A stretch of DNA of 64,000 bases from Heterodera schachtii (Eukaryota; Nematoda; Chromadorea; Rhabditida; Heteroderidae). How positions within the stretch are numbered: the stretch's first letter is position 1; the number at the start of each line of letters is the position of its first letter. Below the pieces are notes generated by a model that ran no database searches, was not told where the DNA came from, and saw nothing but the letters and a program-made list of their open reading frames with translations. Where the stretch lies: NCBI GenBank assembly GCA_023374025.1, contig SIJG01000007.1:1903852-1967851 (forward strand), read 5' to 3'. The translations under genes and the position numbers were made by a program. This document shows, in pieces, positions 1 to 10,202 of this stretch.

Positions 1-2107
1 AGCGAAGACGAACGGATTTCACATGCGTCGCGCAGATTGTTGGAGTCAGCATTGAAGGTGAGGAAGCCCTGGAGGCGCGAGTCCAACAACGGCTTGAACA
101 CGATGACCTGCAAATTGGGCGGTAAGGCGCGGACGGGGGAAAGCGCGCCCTTTTGACCTCCGTAGGGGACGAATATTTCAGCAGACGTTGCGTGAATTCG
201 ATGGTTTGCGACATCTTTTTGGTCACTTTCTGCACTTCCTTCTCGATCATTGTCAGTTGCAGCTGAATGAGTGGGTTATTCGCAGTTGGCACTTTCCCCC
301 TCCTTCTCCCCCTCCCCCCCTTTCACCTGTTTATATCCGTAAATGCTCTCCAACTGAGTGTACAGTCCCTTCTGCGCCTCGTGCACTGTTTGGATCAGAA
401 AACTGCACGCCTTAAAAACGAAAAAAGACAAATTTTAATTCTAAAATTGCTTCCAATGGAATTGCCTCGTCGATGGTTTGCTTAGTGTGTTGGAAAGACG
501 CGTTCAGTTTGCTCTGTCCCATGTCGATCATTTGGAAGATTTCGTTCAGTCCATTCTGTTTGATGCGTGCCTCGTTCAGCAGCCGCTTAAATTCCCCCCC
601 ATTTCTGCGCGTTAAATTGCCAAGTCAACCTCCATCATGGCAATTTGCTTCTCCGCCACATTGTCAATTGCCTCCACTTCACATCCCTGGTGGTCGGCCA
701 TGCACTCGCGGCAAATCGCCTGCTGGCAGTACTGGCAGAAAAGCACCAGCGGATGTGAGCGGTGCTCCAAACACATGCAAGCAGTAAGAGTGGAATTGCG
801 AACTTTCGGATGGCCGAAGGAAGGCGGGGAGGACAAAGCGTCACTGAGGGGGAAGAGGGACGTGAAAGGAAAACGGACGGATTGGAAGGGCTAAGATCGT
901 CTGGTTTTGTCGGTTTATTGACTCCCTCTCTCTGTCTGTCTGCGCCTCTCTCCCCTCTCTCTCTCTGTCCATGAATTTCTCTCTCTTCGTTCTGTCTGTC
1001 TACTCATTCATTCACTCCTTTCTCTTTCCCTTCTTATTCCACTGGTCACACACCTCGGGTTGGTCAGTTCCTCCACACTGTGTCCCTCGAAAACATTCAT
1101 GTAGCGATGGGCTAATCAAGATGGGTTGTTCAAATTGTTTTGCGTTTCCTTTCCAAACCTTGGGCACAATTCGCGCAAAGGTAATTCGCGCATTCCCGAC
1201 AGAATGCGGTCGCGCGTTCGCCCCCTTTGCAACCTGTGCACTGCGGCACACTTTCAAGAGGCCATCCGCCGGAGCCGAGACTGCCGAAGCCAAGATCCTC
1301 GCTTTGCTGAACATTTTCTTTGACTAGAGTTATTACATTCTGCATACTTCACTGTACGGTGACGTTCCAAGCGAACCCAACGATTGCACTGCGTTTTCCA
1401 AGCCGTAGTCCGACAAAAGACCCTCAATGCCGAGTTGGGGGGACAGCTGAGTTTCCATCTGACAGGAGAATCAAAAATTTTGTTACATCGACAATCTCTT
1501 AATCCATTAGCAATTCAACTGGACCAAATCCAACACTTTTTGCTAATCAATTAGCTGTGACTGACAGCATTAAACTTTCGAAATCCAATGCAAATTCAGC
1601 AAGAAACAACTTACGCTGCACAATTGGCACACAATTCGCTGTGGCATATTCAAATCGGTCGTGTCGATGGCCATTTGTCTCTCCAAACACGCTTTACAAA
1701 ACGAGTGAAAGCAGGCCAACACTTTTGGTTCTTTGTACAGCAATTGGCACAGCGGACATTTGACCATGTGTTGCATCATTGAGCCCGCTGATGTGCCGGA
1801 CAAAGAGCCGGCGGTACCGATTTGGTCGAGCAGTCCCAAGTCATTGGGGTGCGGAGGAAGCAAAACGGACGAACGATCAGCGCAGAAGTCATTTCCTCCA
1901 AATTTTTAAGAGTCAATAAAATCCGATCAAATATAAGGCCCAAATTAAAAAAAAAAAACCTCCGATTGGTGCTGTCGTGCCGCCAGTGGATGGCTGGCGT
2001 ACGAAAGATGACAACATCGAGGACAATGGGTCAGTATCGACGGAAGAAGAAGTTCCCAGCGAATTCTCTCCAGACGAATCGCTGATCGCTTCTTCTACGA
2101 ATGGCAA
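1..2107 (-). CDS. ncl-1: NCL-1/Brat-like TRIM-NHL protein, N-terminal part
   Basis: Brat/NCL-1 proteins are RING/B-box/NHL RNA-binding repressors. On the minus strand the exon at about 1895-1615 holds a RING finger (CPLCQLLY..CFHSFCKACLER..CQLC). A 1458 exon joins across a 53-base intron to B-box 1 (CTGCKGGE..FCRECANYLCANC), and a 47-base intron restores CANCAQAHRYMNVFEGHSV, very close to the Brat/NCL-1 signature. B-box 2 (CLEHRSHPLVLFC..) lies near 780-640 and a coiled coil runs down to base 1. The NHL repeats must lie left of the window. The first coding exon ends at 1960 with a phase-1 donor and joins the acceptor before 1895. An in-frame ATG is at 2017, but the open frame continues to 2107, so an upstream first exon is possible. 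The frame breaks near 600-612 beside a run of seven G. Confidence 0.85.
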
Positions 2108-4634
2108 TAATGTTCGTTATAGAAACGGATCTCCCCATTTTGTTACCGAAGTTCCAAAGCATTATGTTTTCACTTTTTCGATTTGTCTAAAAGACGGTCT
2201 ATCTGACAACCAACAGGAGAGTGTTCTGCTAAGAGACAATGCCGCAAAGATGAAAATTTTAACAATTGTTAGTGTTAATGAAGGAAAGGAAGAAATTTGT
2301 TGAGAATAAATTTAATTGCCTAAAGCCAAATCAGTGAGAAAAAATAAAACAACCAAAACAATAAACAACATCAAATCCAACAGAAAAGTTTAACTTCGAG
2401 TGCTTATGAGTCAATCTGACTTTTGTGGACTATGTCAGCCATCGGTGGCGGATGATCGCTTGGAGGGGGCTAACTGGGAGGTGGCGAAGCGTAGGGGATG
2501 ATGAGGAAGAAGAGCAGAATGTTTGTGTGTATGTGCTCGATCAGCGGAATTTAGTGAATGTGAGTGGTGGTGGGGTGGAACTCCCTTCCCTCGGGGTGGG
2601 GCAGGGGGGGGGGGGGGAATCGCAAAACAGCAAAAATTGAAAATCGATTAAACCTAACCCTTACCCTTAGCCTCCACAACCCTCAGCCGCTCCTCTCCTC
2701 CCCGGCCCCTCCCTCAACCCAACTCTCATGTGATTCTCCGCCGCTGCGTCGTCAAAAAACTTCCAGCAACAACGACAACCAACCAACCATCCATCCCCCA
2801 ATCTATCCATCCAACAAAACACGGGGTGGGAGGGGGGGGGGGGGGACCACGGGAGAGGGAGGAAAAGGGAGGGGAGGGAGAGTGACGAGGGAGGGAGGAG
2901 GAGAGTAACAGAGATAAGGAAAGAACATGGGAATGGAGGAGAATGGCAGGCCGACTTCGTTTCGGTCTTCTCCGTTTTGCCGATAAAGCGAGTTTTGGGA
3001 CAATTCTGTGATGTCTGTCCTCTTCTGACTTAACATGAAAAGAAAAGAAAGAAAGTGAAGAAGGCATAAGGAATTATGGAAGATAAGAAAAAGAGGAAGG
3101 AGATGATGAGAAAGGAGAAAAAGATGAGAGAGAAATAAAGAAAAAACGAGAGAGAGAAAGAAAGAGACAGAGAGAGAGAGAGAGAAGAAAGAGAAAGGGA
3201 GAGAGAGAGAGAAAAGAAAGAGACAGAGAGAGAGAGAGAGATAAAAGAAAGAGAAAGAAAGAAAGGAAAGAAAATAAAGAAGAAGGGAAGTCACTATGGA
3301 AAATGAAAGATAGAGAGTGGGGTGGGGGAAGGGGTGAATAAAAGTAGTTATAGGAGAGAGAAAGAAAGCGAGAGAGAGTGAGTGGAGTAATGGTGGCTGT
3401 CTTCTTCGCCCTCCGTCCCATTCGTTTCCCGAATGGGTGGGCGGGTGGGCATTAACTCTGTGTGTTGTGCGCCCTCCTCCTTGTCCGATTCGCTTCTTCT
3501 CCTTTCCCCTTCCTTATCCGTCCGTTCCATTCGCCTTTCTGTCGATGACAGCCACTAAACAGAACAAAGACTAACACCCTCCGGGAAGAGAGGGAAAGAG
3601 AAGAGAAGGGAGGGGGGGGGGGGGAAGGAAGAGAAGAGAAGGGAGGGGGGGGGGGGAAGGAAGAGAAGGGAGGGGAAGTGTTGTGGGAGTGCCCCCCCCC
3701 CCCCCCTCGAGGGAAGGGAAAGGAAGAGCCCACCGGGGAAATGATCGATAAATGTGCGAGACGAGAACAGAAGACCATTGTTTTCACTCAATTTTGGCCG
3801 GGAGGGATTTAACGGAAAAGAGAGAAACTGTGGAAAGCAGCAAAAGAAAAGAGACTGTACACAGAAAGGAGAGGGACGGACGAGAAGCGATTAGGGCACA
3901 CGAGAGAAAAGAAAGACACTTGGAATAGAGGAGAGGCAGAGAAAGAGGGAAAAAGGACAACGAACCGAAAGAAACGGAGGGAGAAGCTGACAGTTGGCCA
4001 GTCCGGTCGAAAGAGCATCGACCAAGGGCCGCTCCCCCAGCATCGCTCCCTTCCCCCTAACCTCCCCCCCCCCCCCGCATCACCCATTAATCCCTCCTCC
4101 CCCCATTCCCTCCGCCACTGTTGTTGTTGTTCTCGTTGGTCGAGTCTGACCGGCGACCGCGTGACCGACGCGGGCAAATTTGCCTTCGTCCGCCCTTTCC
4201 CCAGTTGGGCTTCTTCGGGCTGTCCGCGGTCGGCCGTCCGGTTGACGGCAGAACAGCGCTTTTACGATTCTAACAGCATTTATGGGGATGGAATTGGGGG
4301 AAATTGAGGGGAGGGGGTAAAAGTGAGGGGAGAGAATTCACCGGTGCACATAAAATTGAGCACTTTCAGAGAACGGAGTCAAATGGCGAAGAGACAGCCG
4401 AAAAAGTCAGCGAATGCGAAAATTCTTAAAAAATTATTTTGATGATCAGACAGAAAGGAAAAAACAAGAAAAATAATGTATCATTACAACATAAAGTGAA
4501 CCAGGACAAGGAAAGGAAGGAAAGAATGTCCACTCTTTTCGCTAATCGAATTATGCCAATGAAACGGAAGGACACAAAAATGATCAGAGAATGGCATTTC
4601 GTAGTGAGACTTACTATTACAAAACAAAAGCACA
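2108..4634. other. Gene-free 5' flank of the NCL-1-like gene with purine tracts
   Basis: No convincing gene is seen. From about 2820 to 3980 the plus strand is almost pure purine (GA and GGGA runs, poly-G blocks at 2831, 3610, 3645), so the strand of the neighbouring minus-strand gene is pyrimidine-rich. The long open frames here are low-complexity Ser/Leu/Phe or Pro translations. The stretch 2290-2420 is AT-rich and featureless. Confidence 0.7.
3050..3400. repeat. GA-rich microsatellite tract
   Basis: Imperfect (GA)n and GAAA repeats cover most of this stretch, with several uninterrupted GAGAGAGA runs between 3130 and 3240. Confidence 0.85.
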
Positions 4635-4642
4635 CCATAAAA

Positions 4643-5031
4643 CGGTCTACGTCAGTTCGGCCCCCACGGTTCGGCCCCAGCATGTTTTTCCACTATAACT
4701 TTATAACTTTTTTCTTTGTAAACCAAATTCAACATTTTTGATATCATTCGAAAGCTTAATCTATTTGGAAGCTTTTTCTAAGCTATTGCTTCGCGATTAG
4801 ACAATTACCAAAAAAGTTATACATGAAAATTTCAAAAAAGTCGAAATTTTTGAAGTTTTTCTTAATAAAATTTTTTCAGGCTTTAAAATCTTTTGGCTTT
4901 TTGTAAGGCTAATAGAGCATGTTAAGAGCTTTCGAATGATACCAAGATTGATGGATTTGGATAACAAATAAAAAAGCTATCGTGGAAAAACATGCTGGGG
5001 CCGAATCGTGAGGGCGAACTGACGGGTTCCG
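4643..5031. mobile_element. Inverted-repeat (MITE-like) element with 8-bp duplication
   Basis: The arms at about 4643-4760 and 4925-5031 are inverted copies: the left reads CGTCAGTTCGG..CGGCCCCAGCATG and the right is its complement. CCATAAAA occurs at 4635-4642 and again at 5032-5039, immediately outside the ends, as expected for an 8-bp target-site duplication. No open frame for a transposase is present, so this is a non-autonomous element of about 389 bp. The first few terminal bases differ between ends (CGGTCTA against CGGAACC). Confidence 0.8.
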
Positions 5032-5059
5032 CCATAAAAGGAACTTATGTAAATTTTGA

Positions 5060-5295
5060 AATTTTATGGCAAAATGTCACTATTTATTAAGAAATTATAA
5101 GATTTGTGGCAAAAATTGGCAAATCGCATTAAAAAATTATAAATCTTTCACGGCGGCGCCTATCGGCGTCGCCGGATGCCCTTGTCCATTCCCAGAATTT
5201 TTTGAAAAAACGCGCCGCAAAAAAAAAAGCATTTTTAAAAGAAAAAAAAAAGTCGTCACTTGGCTTTTAATTGAAAAAATTGGCCTTTTTTGATG
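5060..5295. repeat. GC-rich interspersed repeat, copy 1
   Basis: It has the order AT-rich lead, CGGCGGCGCCTATCGGCG near 5152, a Pro-codon-like C run, then CGCGCCGC followed by A runs. The same order recurs at 8815-9085 and 57234-57487. No coding role is seen. Confidence 0.7.
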
Positions 5296-5339
5296 AAAAT
5301 CTGTTAAAAAATCAGAACGAAATTATGCACTGAAATTTA

Positions 5340-5530
5340 CGATTTGCTAATTTCCTCCCCAGAACCAGGGGTCTTCGGGGTCGCTGATCACGAATATGAC
5401 ACCCATTTCGACCAATTTCGACCCCGGACCCGAATTCCAACAAAAGCCGAAAATTCATTTTTCATCAAAATCCATCCTTTATGGTCCAAATCGAATTCAG
5501 ATACACTGTATGGAACTGTACAAATACCGT
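5340..5530. repeat. Dispersed core repeat (CCAGGGGTCTTCGGGG module)
   Basis: This stretch matches the inner part of the inverted-repeat element at 55635-56083: a CCAGGGG-TTCGGGG block, a GATCACGAATATGA block, then CCGGACCCGAATTC and AAAAGCCGAAAATTC. It is a solitary, degenerate copy. The open frame of 132 codons over it is a translated repeat, not a recognised protein. Confidence 0.55.
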
Positions 5531-6010
5531 ACCCCCAAAAGCTTCTGAACACATTTTTCTATTTTTTTGGTTACCGTTTCTCTAATTATCCCCCGGGGGA
5601 TTATTTTCAACCTCTTCAGAAAGAAGGGGGGGGGGTGATAATTAGATACGGCGGGATAAATGGAGACGGAGCGGATTATTTTCAGACAGATTTATTTAGT
5701 GAAAAATTTTTGAACATGTCGCCGAAAAACGGCATCGAGTAAAAAAACCATATTTATGCATTTTTTAAAGAATTTCTGAATTTTATATGGAAAATTCGAA
5801 AAATGGCAAAATATTTACGAATCATCCCCCAAAATATTTAAATGCGAATATGTACCTTGTTTTATGTTTCAGAAAATTTGGATTTCAATTTTTGAGCCTG
5901 GAAATTTATGTAATTTTTAGAAATAGCTCACTTAAGAGTGACGCCTATCAAAGAGCGAAGAAATATTTTTAGATTTTTTACTGGAATTGAAAGTGATTTA
6001 AACTTATGAC

Positions 6011-6640
6011 TAGGGACCCGACTTTTAGTGACGAAAAATCCCGAAATAGTTAACTAAAATAGTGACGAAAAAGTGCCAAAAAAGTGACAAAATAGTGAAA
6101 AAAAGTCCGAAATAGTGACGAATAGTGACATAATTTTCAGCCAAAAATTGAGCAAAAAATTTTTTATTCACTAGTTGCATTTGCAAATGAGGAAAATTTC
6201 CTTTCTAACATTTTCTTAACAAATATTGACATTTTTTAAATCAAAAATTTTGTCAAGAAAAAAAATTGGGGGAAAAATTTTTATGAAAATTTTCCAATTC
6301 TTAGTGGTATTTAAAAAAAAAATTTATGTCGATTCTTAGGGGTGCATTTTTTGAAAAAAAATTTTAGGTCGATTCTTAGGGGGTGTATTTTTTGGTTTTA
6401 TTGCATTTTTGTTAAGGAATTTTCCAAAAAATGTCGAAATAGTGAAAAAAAAGTGACAAAACGCCAAAAAAGTGAATTTTCACTTTTTTAAGTGACGAAA
6501 CGCCAAAATAGTGATTTCTAGTGACGAAAAATGACGTCCAAATGAAAAAATTTTAACGCAGAAATGCGTTTTTTGAGTTCCTTTATTCAAAATAACTTAG
6601 CAAAAAAAAAAAAGTTTTTTCACTAGAAATCGGGTCCCCA
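6011..6640. mobile_element. hAT-type non-autonomous element with 8-bp TSD
   Basis: CTTATGAC occurs at 6003-6010 and exactly again at 6641-6648. Between them the ends are TAGGGACCCGACTTTTAGTG and the complement of TGGGGACCCGATTTCTAGTG, short imperfect terminal inverted repeats. Many subterminal AGTGACGAAA and AAATAGTGA motifs lie near both ends. An 8-bp duplication, TAGGG-like tips and repeated subterminal motifs are typical of the hAT superfamily. The 630-bp body is AT-rich and has no transposase frame. Confidence 0.85.
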
Positions 6641-6749
6641 CTTATGACCTTGGCTTTTTGAATAAAATTTTTGTCATTTTACACAACTAAATTTGAGTAA
6701 GCCCATTTTGGATTTTTAATGCATATTTTATGGTTCTTTTAGAGCCTAA

Positions 6750-6985
6750 AGCCTACCTATTTTGCTAATTTCATGGACCGGGAACGATTTTTGTCGGGGA
6801 CCAGGAATTTTTCCAAGAAATAAAATTAATAAAAACCTAATTATTAACAAAATTTGTTCAAATAGCCAAATTTTCATCTTTTGTGGCTGTGAATCGACCT
6901 TTCAAAAAAAGGAAATACATACATATGTGGCCCAACGGTGCCGACGGTCGCCGCTGGGGAAATTTTTTTAAAACTAGGCTAAATT
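6750..6985. repeat. Possible inverted copy of the GC-rich repeat
   Basis: The complement of 6925-6975 reads AAATTTCCCCAGCGGCGACC followed by GTCGGCACCG, similar in order to the CGGCGGCGCC..CGGCACCGCC core of the interspersed repeat at 8930 and 57320. Flanking similarity is weak, so this assignment is tentative. Confidence 0.4.
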
Positions 6986-7206
6986 TGCTTGCGAAGGGGT
7001 CCCCCATTTTGGGGCCCATTACGAGCGAGGGAGGGGGTGAACCGGAAAATCCCGCCGGTCCCGATCCAGTGCAGGCTCCAATGTCTCTGTTAAACTCCCG
7101 TGATTTATTGCGAACTTGGTAGTCTCTCTTTTAAACTAGCATCAATAAGTAAAATTTATGCATAACGGGATACAAAAGCAATAACTGAAATCAACAAAGT
7201 GAAAAA

Positions 7207-10202
7207 TCAAGTCCTCGAAATTGTTTTCGCCAATGAATACCGGGGACCCGGAATGAGACGTTGCAAGGACAAATACTGCTGGTAGGTGCCGTAACTCATG
7301 TTGTTGTCGGCATGCACGTTGTTCTGGCCGTTGTTCTCCCGTCTTGACCTTTTCCCCGTCTGAGGGTGAAGCATGTGGACAATCCCCGCGTTTGTTCGCA
7401 TTTTCAACGGGTATTTTCCGGATGTGTTGTTGTTGTTGGAGATGTTGGTGCTGTTTGTGTTGTTGTTGTTCTCCAATTCTCCCCCAGCAAATTTGGTCCC
7501 TTTGTGTCGCGTGCCGTCCCATGGCCGGTTAATTCGTGCGCAAGTTTGCGAAGCGTCCTCTTTTTCGTCCACCTTACGCCACCGCCGAACTTTCGAATTT
7601 TGCGGAGAAAACTGCTGATTTTGACCGTCCATCAATGTTGGATAAGAGATGCGCAGAAACAGATCAGGGTTGAGATCCTAGAAAGATATTTTAAATGATT
7701 TTAAATTATGATTTTAAAACCGGTGTTTTAGATTTCTTGCTGAAAAATGCCAAGGAAGATGTAAAACTAAAAAATACAAGTTCTTAGAAAAATTTTGGAA
7801 AACTGATTCGGAGGTGGGAGCGTTGCCCCTGGGATACAACAAAGAAAACCCCCCACACAGCGCAAAATTCGGAAAAAGCATTTTCGGCGCTATACGGAAA
7901 GTAGTCACTTTTTAATTTTATCAAAAAGTAAATACAAAAGGGGGACCCTTCGGAAAATTCAAAATTTTAATTTTTGCGCCGCATTTTCTATTGAGTTTTT
8001 GGTTTTGTATTGGTAATTCCTTCAACTACCCAATAAGCTTAATTTCATGAAAATTAAACATTCGATTTCGGCAAATTTGCCAATTTGTGGAAACCATAAA
8101 CTCACATCATCAATGGAAACGGGTACAACAGTTTTAGCTTCGACTGAGTTGTTGTCGACGAGTGCTTTCGATGTCGATGGTTTCGGCATGGAAAAGGCGC
8201 CACAATTTGACAGATAGCCATGCGGATCAGTCAAATTGTTGTTCTGCTGAACGATGGCCCGAGAAGTACTTTTTCTGAGTGGGCCTGCTTCGTCGGAATG
8301 CTTTCGCAACTGCTCCAAAATGTCCACAACGGATTTCGGCAAAGGCGGGCAAAATGCGTCCGAACTCATGAAATTATTTCTTCGTGCAATGTGCATTTCT
8401 TCGATGTTTAAATTGCGCGAAGAGTTTGCGCACTCGTCGACCAAATTGACCATTTCAGCAACGGCCATTTCAACGTCTCTTTGCTCATCGTCCGGCGGGG
8501 AAGCCAATTGTTCCATCCACTGCAATTGCATATTATTATTTGTAGATACAAAATTGATTGTGTCAAAAACAAATCGGTTTTAATCCCGCTTATGTACTTT
8601 TCCGTGCTTTTGTGCATAAAATTTCATCATACATTTTTTAGGAGGGGGTCGGACCCCCCCCCCCCCCCCCCCTCGCTCGCAAAGGGGGCCAGCGAGGGGG
8701 GGGGGGGGGGTTTGCAGCGAAGGGGGGGGGGGGGGGCCGGTGTAAAAGAGGTGGGGGAGGGGGCTCGCAGCGAGTGGGGGGTCGCAAATTTTTCGAAATT
8801 TTTTTAACAATCATTAAAAAATCCAAAAAAAAAATTCCCAATTGTTCTTAAAAAATTGGCTTAAAATCGCAAAATTGGCCATTTTTTGGTGAAAATCTGC
8901 TAACAAAGCACACCCAAAACTCCAAAATTTTCCCCGGCGGCGCCTAACGGCACCGCCGGCCCCCCTGTTCCCGAAATTTTTTTTGGAAAAAGCGCGCCGA
9001 AAAAAAGAACGCTTTTTGAAAGCAAAAAAAAAAAAAGCCGACCCCTTTTCGCAAAAAATTTTTCCGACCCACCCCCCTTTTTAATGTATGAATTTCATAC
9101 GGCTAAATTTGCCAACCTTTTTGTGCCGGAAAGACGCAGCAGCCATTGCAGTCTGATCCGCCAATTTTCTCTCCAAAATGCGATCCCAATTATGCCGTTT
9201 CAAAAGGTATTGTCGCATAGCCAAAATCCGTTTTATCTTCTGAGAATCCCTGTTCGGGTTCAATTTCGTAAGATGCGCTGAACAAAAAAATGGATGTATT
9301 TTTGTTTTTGAACGAAGAATCACACATTTTCCCCTGAGCTCCGTGATTTGATGCAATGTCCTGCGATGTTTTTCCTGATAAATGATGCGCATTTGTTGGA
9401 TCGATGCGTCTTGACGCCTCAATGCACTGACGTATTGCTTGGCAATTTCACGCTTGGTAAAAACATTAGCACGGCTGAAAAATCTCTTATTGTATTTTAA
9501 GCACTAATTCGGGATTTAGGGAATCCGAAAGTAAAACATAGGAATACCATGAATCTACTTCTGTGGCAACAAATAAAAGAAGTATTATAATTCACAAATT
9601 CCGTATTAATTTGTATCAAACCGACCCAAAAGAAAAGGAAAAGCCAGTAAAATACCTCAAAGGGTTGTCATTGTCATCGATGCGATTGTCGCAATATAAG
9701 GACTCGTAAACGAAAGGGAAGTCGGCCGGGTGTTTCGGCAAAAGCGTCTCATCGATGTCACTGCGAATTGCAATTAAATCCAATTGGGTAAGTCTCAAAA
9801 AATACTCTGTCAGGTGAAGATTTTGACAAGAGTTGAAAGAAGGGTCGAAACAATGTTTGGCTCGCAGTCCCTCTTTTCTGATGCGTTCGATAAAACCCCG
9901 GTGCTGAAAACATAAAACAATGGGAGGGAAATGGGCAACAAATGGATTTCAAATTTTTAAATTATAATATTATCTTATATTGAAAAATGTTGCAAAATTC
10001 GCTTCAAAATGCCCACCTCCTCACAAAACCCGTACTCCTTCAAGTTCTCCGGCTTGCGCACATTCTGACATCTCAGCCTCGCCCTGTTACTGACGTAGTC
10101 GCACTGTTTCCACCCCTCCTTCAGCAGTTCACTCGTCCCAACCGTTTCTCCATCATCGTCCACAATCATTGAATATTTCCCACGTTTTGGTGGCGGATTC
10201 AT
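7207..10202 (-). CDS. KANSL2-like (NSL complex) C3HC3H zinc-finger protein
   Basis: Six exons read in one frame: 10202-10017, 9903-9656, about 9471-9327, about 9290-9130, 8519-8106 and about 7677-7207. Exon 1 begins MNPPPKRGK and carries C-x8-C (CDYVSNRARLRC) plus FCEE. Splicing at a GTGGGC donor puts HRGFIERIRKEGL directly after it, completing a C..C..C..H potential DNA-binding domain of the KANSL2/INO80D kind. A Lys/Arg helix (RILAMRQYLLKRHNWDRI) follows. The last exon has DLNPDLFLRISYP and then an Asn-rich tail ending ..SLAKTISRT. KANSL2 is a subunit of the NSL histone acetyltransferase complex in other animals; that role is inferred here. Intron 4 contains a G/C block and a dispersed repeat. 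Confidence 0.7.
8640..8780. repeat. G/C homopolymer block inside the KANSL2-like intron
   Basis: Poly-C (18 or more) and three poly-G runs are separated by CTCGCTCGC and GCAGCGA spacers. These form short imperfect tandem units and an internal inverted C/G pair. It directly precedes the GC-rich interspersed repeat in the same intron. Confidence 0.75.
8815..9085. repeat. GC-rich interspersed repeat, copy 2
   Basis: The order is TTAAAATCGCAAAATTGGCC, GGTGAAAATCTG, CCCGGCGGCGCCTAACGGCA, GGAAAAAGCGCGCCGAAAAA, then A runs, CCGACCC and CCTTTTTAATGTATG. The copy at 57234-57487 matches it block by block. It lies within an intron of the KANSL2-like gene. Confidence 0.8.

Noticed and set aside
2803..3787. 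Several 110-163-codon minus-strand frames rich in Ser/Leu/Phe/Pro
   Set aside because: They are translations of GA microsatellites and poly-G runs.
5344..5742. 132-codon plus-strand frame
   Set aside because: It runs through the dispersed core repeat and an AT-rich flank; no domain or codon pattern supports a protein.
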